Shown here: positions 12,606 through 23,074 of the stretch, in pieces
How the letters are laid out: each line of letters starts with the position of its first letter
Position numbering within the stretch: the stretch's first letter is position 1
Origin: Ecdyonurus torrentis
Taxonomy: Eukaryota > Arthropoda > Insecta > Ephemeroptera > Heptageniidae
Direction: 5' to 3'
Assembly (NCBI GenBank): GCA_949318235.1
Contig: OX439134.1
Span: 16,252,874-16,316,873 of the forward strand
Length of the DNA: 64,000 nucleotides
Translations under genes and position numbers: made by a program
Notes under the pieces: generated by a model
What the model saw: only the letters and a program-made list of their open reading frames with translations
What the model was told of the DNA's origin: nothing
The model's database searches: none

Positions 12606-13185
12606 CGATCGAGGCAAGTTGTGCATCTAATAATTACGTCACAGCTCAGCCGCCTAGTGCAAGGGAAAATTATCGAAATACAGCTCCGTTATGCATTTCT
12701 GATAACGGGGAGAAAAGTACGCGGACTTAAACTTCAAAATATCACAACTCATTGAAAAATTGTTTTATTAAAGCAAATATAGTGAAACTTATAATAAAAC
12801 AGTTTTAAAATGAGGTATCAACAAATTTTAAATTACAGAATTATGAAATTTTAGACTTTATCAACCAAAAGGGAAAGGAAAACTTATTATGGTGTGTCAC
12901 CATGCAAAATTTTTTAATTACGTGGTGGTTTGCGTATAAGGTCCATAAGGCTAAATGTGAAAAATGTCAAACGTATAAAAAAAAAAATGTATTGTTAAAC
13001 TTTGATAGTGAAAATTTAATTAGTATTGTAGCAGACAGAATATGAATTAAAATGAAACCAAATTAGATTATAAGACGATCAAAATCGGTAGACATTAGAT
13101 CTCTTCTCTTAAGTTTTATAATTAGAAGATTTCTTAACTTAAAACTGTTGAACATCGAGTAATGTATTTTTTTCTCTTTGCATTT
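11644..13185. other. AT-rich DNA with TA microsatellite, no gene seen
   Basis: (TA)n occupies about 12558-12603 inside a short, less AT-rich patch (12455-12740). A plus frame of 84 aa runs through the TA tract and is not accepted as a gene. No other feature recognised. Confidence 0.5.
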
Positions 13186-13235
13186 TTTTCAATAAAGACG
13201 ATTATTTATTTATTTATTTATTTATTTATTGATTT

Positions 13236-13308
<73 letters not shown>

Positions 13309-13313
13309 TTCAT

Positions 13314-13360
<47 letters not shown>

Positions 13361-13372
13361 TTCATTATTCAT

Positions 13373-13408
<36 letters not shown>

Positions 13409-13410
13409 TC
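13186..13410 (+). repeat. (TTTA)n microsatellite growing from a CAATAAAGACGATTATT tail
   Basis: About 210 bases of near-pure TTTA/TTGA repeats follow CAATAAAGACGATTATT, which resembles retroposon tails elsewhere here (1307-1400, 43668-43715). The 71-aa frame of alternating L, F, I, Y is a repeat artefact. Confidence 0.75.
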
Positions 13411-13890
13411 AGACAAACGTAAAGACTATATTTGTGTTCAAACGGATAAATCATGTTATGAGGCCATCATAAATAAATACACATACATATAAGTTATATG
13501 ATATAACCCTTTTGTATACACTCATCAAAAACTTGGGTCAGAAATTGTAACGTATAGGAATTTACGATATTTTTATTTGAGCAAAATCAGGCGTACAACC
13601 TCTCAATTTAACCCAACTGTTTAACAGTACAGTCAGTTACAATTTTTGTTAGTAAAGCCATTAACACATAACGTGAAAATTATATTTATAATTTTTTTGA
13701 TAACTTCGAATTACAATTTAATAATTTAGTTACGACATCACGATATCCAAGTCTATAATAGAAATTGTAAAAATGTTGCTTACGTTACAAGTTTTCTGTG
13801 AGGTTATAGAAGGGCTATTGAGATAAAGGTCCCATCTTGTGATGTATCAATGAGAATATTTTATTTCCGGTACATACAGGATTCCTTTAA

Positions 13891-13987
13891 AGGAATAGAC
13901 CAGAGAAAAACATAAGCATTTATGTCACAAAACATTTCATGGAACTTACATAAATAACTTTAGTATGTCTCAAAACTCAACAGTAGC
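13891..13987. repeat. Family F repeat, left part (split by LINE)
   Basis: Begins AGGAATAGACCAGAGAAAA and matches 57113-57215 closely (GCATTTATRTCACAAAAC, TTACATAARTAACTTTA, TGTCTCA). The remainder resumes at 18807 after the LINE insertion. Confidence 0.8.
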
Positions 13988-14410
13988 TTCAGTTTCAGTT
14001 TCATATAGGTTTTATTATAAAAGCAAGTATACAAAAACACATAAATGAGATCAGATACATACATATCTTTGTTCTCCTCTCAACCTGATCTAAAATAAGA
14101 AATATATTTATATATAACTTACATACTAAAATACATAAAATGTAGCTTATACACTAAATACATAAATTTAATATTAAATAATTTGGAATAAAGAAATGTT
14201 ATATTTTAAACATACTATTAAGAATTTAAAAATATATAGCAAAAAGAGTATTACCTATATCTTTCATAATTTGACTGATGACTATTTAAAAAGAAAAGTG
14301 TATTTATGAAAAGGATTATAAACCATGCATTACATTGTATAATTGTACATGTAATTGTAACATTTTAACATTTTTATTTTTATTAAATATACAATAAGAG
14401 GTAAATCAAA
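13988..14410 (-). other. LINE 3' UTR and tail
   Basis: Non-coding AT-rich sequence between the ORF2 stop and the target-site duplication. In sense orientation it ends ATAATAAAACC then ATATGAAACTGAAACTGAA, a short tandem tail like those of LINEs that prime on microsatellite-type ends. Confidence 0.7.
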
Positions 14411-17400
14411 CTAATTTTTTTGATTATTATTTATATTTTCTATCTCCTCATTTCTTAATTGTCGCACTTCATTAAGGAAATTACCAAGCCGCTCTAATAT
14501 TATTTTATCAGATAAGAATGAAAATGAATCAGCTGTTATATTTGCAGGCAACTTGGCTTTTTCTCTTAACTTCATGCTTGATTTACAAGTAAGGAGAATA
14601 TGATCTGCGGTCTCGTCTGACATACATAGGGGACATTTAGGGTGTTGCGTACCGTCGGCATCTGTTTTATTTACTCTATATGTTATCCACCCCCCCAACT
14701 TAAACCATAATATTCCACTTCTAGCGTTTTTTGTGCATTCATACATGTATGGGGATAACCTATATTCATTATTTTTATACATAGTAAGCGATTTTTTTTC
14801 TTCGCATTCTAATGCTGTTGTTTCATTTGATTTTTGAAGTATAGTATTTTTTACATTATCATATACTTTTTTATCATTTAATCCTACACCCTCCCATAAA
14901 TTAAACATGCCTGTATTTTCCAATATGTTTTTTACTTTAAGAATCCATGGGTATACGTGCCATGTGTTTCCATTATGCAGTTGCTCTCTGTAGCAAAGCG
15001 CAACCAAAGGCGGCGCCAGATCTTTCGCACACCGTAGCCAGTAGTGGAGGGCCCGCACGCATGCACGTGATCTAATATCCGTGCTGCAGGTTTCCCTAAC
15101 TATACCACAGTGTGCTGTTGATCTGCCGACACCTAAGGCGCGCTTCCAAAATGATGCTTGTACACCTATTAATTTTTCCCTGTTATCAACACCCCATAGT
15201 TCAGCACCATATAATGCCACCGGTTCGACGGCCGAGCTATAGAATTGTTTACACAATTGAAAGGGGGGATCGTAACATTTATATAATGCAGAAGAGCACG
15301 CAGATACGGCTTTTTTAGCCTTAACTTCAGCCAATGCAATATGTTTGCTCCATGTTCCAATCATACTAACAACAAGACCAAGATATGTTATACTTCTTAC
15401 TGTTTCAAGCGCGGTGTTGCCAAGTGTCCATATTTCCCTCTTACTTAACTTGGGTCCTTTTTTAAACGCAATTACTTTTGTTTTCCCCGCATGCACTGTT
15501 AGACCTGAAATTTCTGCATACTCCATTAATCGATTTAAGCCAATTTGCAACCCCTTGATACTCTTAGAAAATATTGTTAAGTCATCAGCATATAGTAGAC
15601 CGGCTATTTTCATAATAAAATTACCAAGTCCAATCTCAGGTGCCTCCAAATCTTCGACGTTAATATATTTTATAAGGTCATCAATAAATAATATAAAAAG
15701 AAGGGGCGAAAGTATGCAACCTTGCTTTACACCTTTAAATGAATCCAGGGGTTGTGTTATTTTATTTACACCGCATTTAATGGAAAACTGAACATTTTCG
15801 TACACCCCCATTAGCGCCTCCAACATTTTAGTAGAGCAGCCCATAGTAAAAAGTTTCGACCATAATTTTTTTCTGTCAACTGTATCAAAAGCTTTTTGAA
15901 AATCGACAAAAGCTGCATACAATTTACCTTTATCTTTGCCTAGATTTTTTTTAATTAAGTGATCCAAAACAAACAAATTATCAATAGTAGTATGACCAGA
16001 ACGAAATCCTGCCTGAAATATTGATATTTTACCATTTTTTTCTGCCCAAGATTTTAACCTCTCATACAAAATATAGCAATAAACTTTACTCAACACAGGT
16101 GCCAAGGCCACGCCCCTATAATTATCAGGAATTTCAGCACTTCCCTTATTTTTAAATATTGTATGAATGATTGAGGTATTCCAATCCTTATAGTATGAGC
16201 CCATAGAAAATAAACAGTTGAAAGATTGAGACCAAGTTTCTAAATAATTTAAATTATTAGCTGCTATTTTGTAAAATTCTGATGGTACGCCGTCTATGCC
16301 AGGAGCCTTGTTGTTCTTAAGATGTTTAAAAGCATAATATACTTCATGCACGTTAATGGGAGCATCAAGTTCATAGTTATAAACAAATGCGTTAATAATA
16401 AATCTCGTATTTAAAGGATTTACGCCCCCTAGTACTATTTTAAAATGCGCTAGCCACCCTTCCGGCGGTATAGAGTTTGTCACAAAGGCAGCACCCCGTA
16501 ATTTACGAAACAGAGCCCAAATTTTATTTTGATCATTACTAGCTAGTGTACATGTTATTTCTTGAATAGTTTTCTCTCTCCACAATTTTTGTTTGTCTTT
16601 ACAAAGTGTTTTGTATTTTTTTCTTAATTTTGTACAAACAACACGATATTTATCATCATTAAACACTTTATAATTATCAATCGATTTACATATTTTTTCT
16701 TTAGCGGCTGAGCACTCTTTATCATACCATGTATTTGCTATTTTTTTAATTTTATTTTCAACTTTCATGCTAGAACCTGCTTTTAATATGTTATTTTGCA
16801 TATTATCCAACACTTCAAAAACATTAAAATAATTAGGTGTGGTATTAATATAAGATTTTGATATTTCATTTTCATATGATTCGGATTTCTCAGCTTGCCA
16901 CTTATATTTATTAAGATTTAAACAGTCTTGCGAGTCATCAGTCTTACTTATAGAATATATAAAATTAAAATTTAATTCTAAAACTAAAGGTAGGTGGTGA
17001 GATTCAGCTCGTGTTTCAACGCTAAAACTTTTTATTAAAGGCAAAACATTTTTTGAACATATTATATAATCAATAACACTTGATCCTTGACTATTTATGT
17101 AAGTAAAGTTACCACTGCTGTTTTCAAAACGCGAGCCATTTAATATACTTAAATCAAGAAGTTCACACATATTTATTAATTTTTTTCCCTCTTTATTTAT
17201 AATTGAGTCTTTACTGTCTCTATTATTATAACTTTCATCGTTTCTAAAAATTTCACCAACAGTACCATGCATAGTTTTTTCATTTCCAACACGAGCATTC
17301 ATATCACCCCCTAATATTATTCCTAAGTCGGGATTTCTTTCCCACAAGTCTAAATTAAAACATTGTATTTCATTAAAAATATTTTCATTAAAATAAGGAG

Positions 17401-17752
17401 AGCCTACAGGCTGTCTATAAATATTTATTATAATAAATTGAAATTTGAGAATATTAAATAACATACAGTTAACTCCTTTTATTTTTGTCTCAATTTCTTC
17501 CAAATATTTACTATGTTTATTTTTAACAATTATAGACACACCTCCGTAGTGGCGGCCAACATTTTTCTCTCGTTTTTCACTTTTATATATTGAATGGAAA
17601 CCAGTAAAATTAACATTGTCATGAATTTTTAACCAAGTCTCTGAGAATCCTACGCAGTCAAATAAGTTTACAAATTTATTAAAGTCAAAGTGAAACAAAC
17701 GTTTTCTTAATCCCTCTATATTCCAAAATGCAACCCGCCACACAGTGCTCAA
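14411..17752 (-). CDS. LINE ORF2: endonuclease / reverse transcriptase
   Basis: Encodes the enzyme for target-primed reverse transcription. The 1113-codon frame is intact. An APE-type endonuclease covers residues 1-260: WNIEG at 10-14, SETW at 37-40, GDMNAR at 149-154 and SHHLPL at 251-256, where the family usually has SDH. The reverse transcriptase follows at about 475-800: NYRGVAL, QAGFRSGHTT, FVDFQKAFDTV at 615-625, GVKQGCILSPLLF and catalytic YADD at 721-724. The C-terminus has CPLC-x7-H-x4-C at 1040-1056. The frame has no ATG at its start. Its first codon after the upstream stop region is read here as TTG (17752), and the first internal Met is residue 97, beyond two endonuclease motifs. 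The frame is continuous with ORF1 except for one TAG at 17758-17756. Confidence 0.92.
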   Translation of the reverse strand: MSTVWRVAFWNIEGLRKRLFHFDFNKFVNLFDCVGFSETWLKIHDNVNFTGFHSIYKSEKREKNVGRHYGGVSIIVKNKHSKYLEEIETKIKGVNCMLFNILKFQFIIINIYRQPVGSPYFNENIFNEIQCFNLDLWERNPDLGIILGGDMNARVGNEKTMHGTVGEIFRNDESYNNRDSKDSIINKEGKKLINMCELLDLSILNGSRFENSSGNFTYINSQGSSVIDYIICSKNVLPLIKSFSVETRAESHHLPLVLELNFNFIYSISKTDDSQDCLNLNKYKWQAEKSESYENEISKSYINTTPNYFNVFEVLDNMQNNILKAGSSMKVENKIKKIANTWYDKECSAAKEKICKSIDNYKVFNDDKYRVVCTKLRKKYKTLCKDKQKLWREKTIQEITCTLASNDQNKIWALFRKLRGAAFVTNSIPPEGWLAHFKIVLGGVNPLNTRFIINAFVYNYELDAPINVHEVYYAFKHLKNNKAPGIDGVPSEFYKIAANNLNYLETWSQSFNCLFSMGSYYKDWNTSIIHTIFKNKGSAEIPDNYRGVALAPVLSKVYCYILYERLKSWAEKNGKISIFQAGFRSGHTTIDNLFVLDHLIKKNLGKDKGKLYAAFVDFQKAFDTVDRKKLWSKLFTMGCSTKMLEALMGVYENVQFSIKCGVNKITQPLDSFKGVKQGCILSPLLFILFIDDLIKYINVEDLEAPEIGLGNFIMKIAGLLYADDLTIFSKSIKGLQIGLNRLMEYAEISGLTVHAGKTKVIAFKKGPKLSKREIWTLGNTALETVRSITYLGLVVSMIGTWSKHIALAEVKAKKAVSACSSALYKCYDPPFQLCKQFYSSAVEPVALYGAELWGVDNREKLIGVQASFWKRALGVGRSTAHCGIVRETCSTDIRSRACVRALHYWLRCAKDLAPPLVALCYREQLHNGNTWHVYPWILKVKNILENTGMFNLWEGVGLNDKKVYDNVKNTILQKSNETTALECEEKKSLTMYKNNEYRLSPYMYECTKNARSGILWFKLGGWITYRVNKTDADGTQHPKCPLCMSDETADHILLTCKSSMKLREKAKLPANITADSFSFLSDKIILERLGNFLNEVRQLRNEEIENINNNQKN

Positions 17753-17755
17753 GCC

Positions 17756-18806
17756 CTATTTACGATTAGATTGATTTATTATTTTACTTGGTTTTGAATC
17801 ATCGGGTTCAGTTGTTTTTCTACGAATCGTATTTTTTAAGTTATTTATGTTAATAGCGGGGTCTTGTATAGGAATGTTCTTACATTTTTGACTTCTTTTT
17901 CCACTCACTGTACTGGCATATGTCTTTGGTGCCGGGTCATCTACCTCCATATCAGCTGTTGAGGTTCGTGTTGACATACTAGGTGGTTGCGCAGATGCGT
18001 GCAAAGTCGCATCCCTATTTCCCACGGAGGTAGCAGACAGCGCCTGGCCGTCTCTGGTACTCGTCGTTTCACGCCCACTTACGATGCTTTTACTTTGCGG
18101 GCGATAATGCGTATCGCCGCGTGTCTGGTACTGAGCTTGACGAGGGGAGACGCGAGGTGCTGCAGTAGATGGTCCAGAGCTTGTTGTAGGAGTCTGTGTT
18201 GTAACAGTGTTGTCAGTTTGAAAGGGTGGCAAATCCTCCTTATGAAGTGATTTCCCATTTACGACCAATCTACCATTACGAATGAATGCACGCTGTCCAT
18301 TTCTAATAGCTTCATTACAGTATGGTTGCAGTTCAGTTTTTAGTTTTCTTTCTTCTTGTGAAAGATCGTTAGAAATTTTAAACGATCCATCATTACATTT
18401 GCGGTATTCCTGTAATATCTCCAATTTCTTGGAGAAAGAATTAAGTGCAAACATTATTGGTCTTTTTCCTTTCCTTGAACCAATGCGATATGCATCACAT
18501 ATGTCTGTAGGTTCAATTTCTACATTGAAGGTAGAGCAAATGTCACGACCAATATCTATAAAACTGCGCTTATCAGAAGCATCATCCTCACCAATGCCGT
18601 GCACAATAATATTATTTTTTCTATTAATCTTGTCTTGGCGCTGCATACTATTTTTGAGTGCAGAATTTTCTTCTTTAAGGACTGAAATTTCATTTTGAAG
18701 TTCTTCATAACGTTTTTCATTAACTTCATTCTGAGTTCTAAATTCTGCACGAAAAGTTTTTGCGTCGAGTTCAGTGCGCGCAAAACCTTCATTAACACTT
18801 ACAGTG
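17756..18806 (-). CDS. LINE ORF1: nucleic-acid-binding protein, 5' partial
   Basis: Probably the RNA-binding chaperone of the LINE particle. From the ATG at 18646 there are 296 codons, but the frame stays open without an ATG to the element's 5' edge near 18806. That upstream part contains heptad-like sequence (YEELQNEISVLKEENSALKN), a coiled coil as expected before the RNA-binding part of LINE ORF1 proteins. The conserved part (NIIVHGIGE, DAYRIG, RPIMFAL, RAFIRNGRLVVNGK) resembles an RRM plus C-terminal domain of L1-ORF1p type. Residues after about 150 are Ser/Thr/Pro/Gln-rich and probably disordered, ending in a basic tail. The true N-terminus is missing. The frame ends in TAG directly before ORF2, in the same frame. 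Confidence 0.8.
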
Positions 18807-19075
18807 AACTCAACAGTAGCCCCGTAGTAGTGATCAGAATATTCAATTTATGCAACCCGCACAACATTTTCATACTAATTTTTGCATGTTTCTGACGTCA
18901 TAAACATGAATTTTCACGCAAATTGCATACTTTACAGTATTTTCACGCTCTCTCGTGAAGCTACATTAACATTCTGGTAAAAAATTGTCATCAGTTTTGA
19001 AGATCCCATTTCGTGTTTATTCATTAAAAAGCACATGTTGTTTTATGTGGTCTATGGCTTTAAGATTTCTAAACT
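18807..19075. repeat. Family F repeat, right part
   Basis: Resumes after the LINE target duplication. GCACAACATTTTCATACTAATTTTTG matches 57251-57277, and TTCATTAAAAAGCACATGTTG through CTATGGCTTTAA matches 57640-57840. Together with 13891-13987 it makes one repeat copy interrupted by the LINE. Confidence 0.8.
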
Positions 19076-19910
19076 TACAGTTATAAACCAATAACTCCAT
19101 TGATCAACTACCTTAGTCAATAAAATTAATTAATAAAAATATATTGTTAGCACCTGAGCATTAATAACATTGAACGATAAATAAATTTAATATCTATATA
19201 TAAAATAAAGTTAAAGGTTATATAAAGAATCATCCCGAGTGATAAATAGAAAGTTTTTAAAGATGAAAAAATAAAAAATAAAAATCCATCATGACTTATC
19301 GTGTCATGATTTTTATATAAAAATCTCTTATGTATCATGTACATATACAATGATGTACTTTTAGATATTATAAGTGAAAGGAGTTATAGGGTGCAGTATT
19401 ACATTATAATCTCATAATAATAACTTCAGCAGAGGGGAGAAAAAAAAAAAGAGAAAGGGATTTCAATTTATACATAATATTATTATCAAAATTATATTAT
19501 TTCAATTATTATATGAAGTTATTATTTTTAAATTATTATATCTTTATTAAAAGGTTTTTCGTACGCTTTGTAACTAAAAAATGTAATTTCATGACTTTTT
19601 TAGTTCTATAAGTTCCTTATTGAAAAACTATGACCTTTATAAGTAAAATGAGTAATTTTTTCTTCCCTTTAAAATAGGGAATTTCATACATTCATTTTCT
19701 TATAGATTTTCATGGTCATTTTTAAAATGTTATACCTCTAACCTATAGTCATTGATTGATGTATACAATTACTATAGTCCTTAGAAGTGAAGATTGATTG
19801 TTGGCTGACATGAAATGCTTAGCTTTCTAGAATTATATAAGCTCCCATAATTATTATTTTTTATTATATATACTTTTCTTTACAATTGTCTTATTCAATA
19901 TTCACGGGAA
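19076..19910. other. AT-rich DNA, no gene seen
   Basis: Nothing recognisable. A minus-strand 67-aa frame is biased and unsupported. Confidence 0.5.
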
Positions 19911-20090
19911 GTAGATATTAAGTAATTTATGCTGCATTTATGTCATTGTAGTATTAATTTTGCTAAATTGGATCAGCATAATTAATTATACTGTATAACA
20001 TAATATTTATGCTATTTATAACAAGTTTATTAGGTAGGAAGTATAGCATAAATTATGTTGTATTGAACTCAAATTTTGTTGCAAATAGGT
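19911..20090. repeat. Family C MITE copy
   Basis: AAGTAATTTATGCTGCATTTATGTCATTG at the left and AGCATAAATTATGTTGTATTGAA at the right match 20341-20566 in order. The terminal ACGTA-type ends are eroded. Confidence 0.6.
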
Positions 20091-20149
20091 TAGAATAATA
20101 ATATAAACAATAGTTTGTATTGGGACCAGTAAAGGTACCGCACGGATAT

Positions 20150-20260
20150 AAAAGACTTGCACAAATAGAGACTGAAATGCAACACTAAAATCACAAGTTA
20201 TTCATTTCATTGTGGTACCAACCCACTAAAGTGGTTCTCTGATATTCTTGCTGTCACAGG
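20150..20260 (-). repeat. SINE/LINE 3' module, inverted
   Basis: Reverse complement reads CTGTGACAGCAAGAATATCAGAGAACCACTTTAGTGGGTTGGTACC, matching 1307-1357 with few differences. The sequence to its left differs between the two copies. Confidence 0.6.
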
Positions 20261-20340
20261 TTTATATTACATAGTTTTTAAATTATTATTATATCCGTGT
20301 ACAGGATATTTATTTTGATTTATCTACATGCATTTTGTTC

Positions 20341-20566
20341 TACGCACAGAAACAATAAATTACGTAATTTATGCTGCATTTATGTCATTATAGCATAAAT
20401 GTTGCTAAATAAGAATAATACAAATAATTAAGCTGTACAACATAATATTTATGCTATGTAACATAGACAACATAGTTACTATGCAGTATATAACATTATG
20501 CTATATTGAACAAATTGTGCTGAAAATGAGCTAGCATAAATATTACGTAGTTATTTGTGTACGTGG
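20341..20566. repeat. Family C MITE, near complete
   Basis: Left end ACGCACAGAAACAATAAATTACGTA and right end TACGTAGTTATTTGTGTACGTG are imperfect inverted repeats. The interior has alternating ATTTATGC / GCATAAAT words and GCTATGTAACATAG. It is 226 bp and non-coding. Confidence 0.7.
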
Positions 20567-20612
20567 GTATAACTTTTGTTTGCCAATAATAAATATGAAA
20601 ACATTTTAATCT

Positions 20613-20614
<2 letters not shown>

Positions 20615-20666
<52 letters not shown>
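20615..20666. repeat. (CT)n microsatellite
   Basis: About 26 CT units. Frames of alternating S/L (plus) and R/E (minus) across it are artefacts. Confidence 0.9.
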
Positions 20667-20669
<3 letters not shown>

Positions 20670-22984
20670 ATATTGTCTCAAAATATAATAAACATTTAAC
20701 ATTCTATACAACCTATAGTATACTGTACAGCACCTCGCACAAAAACTGGATCGTTTATTCATGCTATAATATGCACTTACGTATCTAATTTTGTGAAAAG
20801 AGGTGTATAATATTCTATATAACCAATATTTTTATTTGCACATAACAATAAAATAATATAGAACTATTATTACGTGTCTTGAGTGTCTTAAGTTCTAAAG
20901 TTATACACTCAACTCGACAATAAAATCGATTGCGTAATCATTTAAATGAGTCACTCTCACGAGACATAAACTCAGGTGCACCCAAGTTTGTGTTTGCCAA
21001 GTGAAGGTATATCTTCTGGTTGTATGTGTTGTGAGGATAACTAATTTAGATTGGTTTTGTAATATCTTTAAATGTTCAACAATATTCTTAATAATCTTTG
21101 ACAAAAGAAAACAAAAAGTTGAAAAGTTCAAATATGATTATATTATGATGAATCATTATTACTATAAACTTGAAAACTGTGTACGTGTACGCACAGTACG
21201 TTATTGAATTTTAGAATTTAATTGACAACTTTTTTTTTTTTTTTTTTTTTCTTCATTTTCTTGTGTAAATATGTAAAAGATGTTAGGCCCAATACATAGT
21301 TTAAAAAATGTGGAAACACTTTTCCACGAAGTTTCAAGATTTTCACAAAAATGTAATGACAATAAACTAGTACGTTGACACCACTAAACACACAATACCC
21401 CCTCCCCCAAATAGCTTAACTATTTCAACAATAAAAACAAATAATTCAATGTGTATAGTCTCCAAGTAAACAAATTAATCACAAAGTTTGCAACAATGTA
21501 CACAAAATGAATGCAAAGTCACCAAATAAAATTGTGAATAAAAAAATATATAGTTGAGCTTTATTCTAATATATATTCTATTATCAAATAATAATAAGAA
21601 GACATAATAGTAAGAAGAAAACATCAAAAATACTACTTATTCAATAAAAAAATAATAGTTTCACATGACATTACATCTCTAATCCTGTATGACTGCATAA
21701 CTTTTTAAAGATTAAGCATTCTATTATATTGTATTGCATTAGAAAGAAGAAGAATTAAGTAAAATTTATTATAGAACTATACTGTATAAGTTGACATTAT
21801 ATTTGTGACGTCATAATATTAAATACATCCTACTTAAATATTTTATATGATATTATATAAAGTTGGTGCAACAAGAATTTAATACCTTATTATTTCTAAA
21901 GCTAAGATTATTGTTATTATTTTTTTTATATTTTCTCTTTATTATGTAGAATGCTGGAATATCATATAAAATATTATAGGTTGGTTGTTTAGGGTGACAA
22001 AACAAACAGGATTCTGCTTGTGCAGATTCCGTAAGTCTCTTCTGTCGTTGGCTAAATCTTGCGATTATGAAGCCATAAGCTGCTAATTACGACTAATTAA
22101 TTAATTGTTGGCCAGTCTTGCTTTGTTAATACCCTACTATTATTCACTTTTTTTTGTGTTTTTTTCCCACTTTTTTTTCTTGTATATAGTTCTATAAATT
22201 GTTTTCTTTATAGTTTTAATACACTGCACTTGTGGTTATATAGAGTACTTGTTGGTGTGGAAGATGAAGTCAAGAGGGGGATAGGAAACATTAAAACAAA
22301 GGAAAGAATATCAGGAATTTTAGTCATGCGGACAACTCTTGGATGGAAGAATTAACCCTGACTATACATCATGCATAATATATGTTTTCTCACCTATTCT
22401 ACAGAAAAGTTACTTTTCACTAGTTTTCACTTTTGGGGGTTCTACTAAACATAACTACTGCCACGTCTTTCTATTTTCGCTATACGTATTGCAGTAGAAG
22501 AAGAACAATGAAATATTTTGTCGCAGAAATGGAAAATTATGTTGTGCAGTAATAATATATTTTCTTTTTTCTGTGTGGTAGTGCTTTCTGTTAAAAAATA
22601 TGAACTTTAATTGATAAACGCAAATCATAGTAAAAAAAATCGTTAGTCTTTTTTTTTCTTTCGTTAGAAAACAAATCGAGAACAAACCACACACAAGAAA
22701 TATAACATCATTTCAAATCAAATGCAACTTTTTTCAAGTGATTTGCCCACGTACCGTATACTAATCGTACTACTATGATTTATACGAGTAACCAACCACA
22801 ATAAATAGTTCTTTATTAATTAATTTCTTATTTTCTTTAAATATTATTATTGATTTAGATCATTTAATTTCTTATTTTTTTCTGATAGTAAAATATTTAA
22901 ATTTTCTATTCAAATTTAATTCTAATTGCAAAACGTTGGGTTAAAAAACTTTTTAGTATTAAAAATAAAAATAGATCAAAATCC

Positions 22985-23074
<90 letters not shown>

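Larger units (their letters stand above)
13988..18806 (-). mobile_element. Non-LTR retrotransposon (LINE), 5'-truncated
   Basis: A 4.8-kb minus-strand element with APE-type endonuclease, reverse transcriptase and a C-terminal CCHC motif. The 14-bp direct repeat AACTCAACAGTAGC flanks it at 13974-13987 and 18807-18820. The 3' end (plus-strand left edge) finishes in short TGAAAC/CTGAAA repeats directly beside the duplication, not in poly-A. The 5' edge falls inside the open ORF1 frame, so the copy is 5'-truncated. I place it in the broad CR1/L2/I-like assemblage and cannot name the clade. Confidence 0.9.

Noticed and set aside
18556..18798. 80-aa minus frame overlapping LINE ORF1
   Set aside because: The neighbouring frame carries the conserved ORF1 sequence and continues upstream as a coiled coil; this one is a shadow.
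21990..22130. Possible exon or snRNA-like patch with TTCCGTAAGTCT
   Set aside because: No acceptor-frame-donor combination giving coding-like sequence, and no Sm-site/hairpin pattern that I could recognise.
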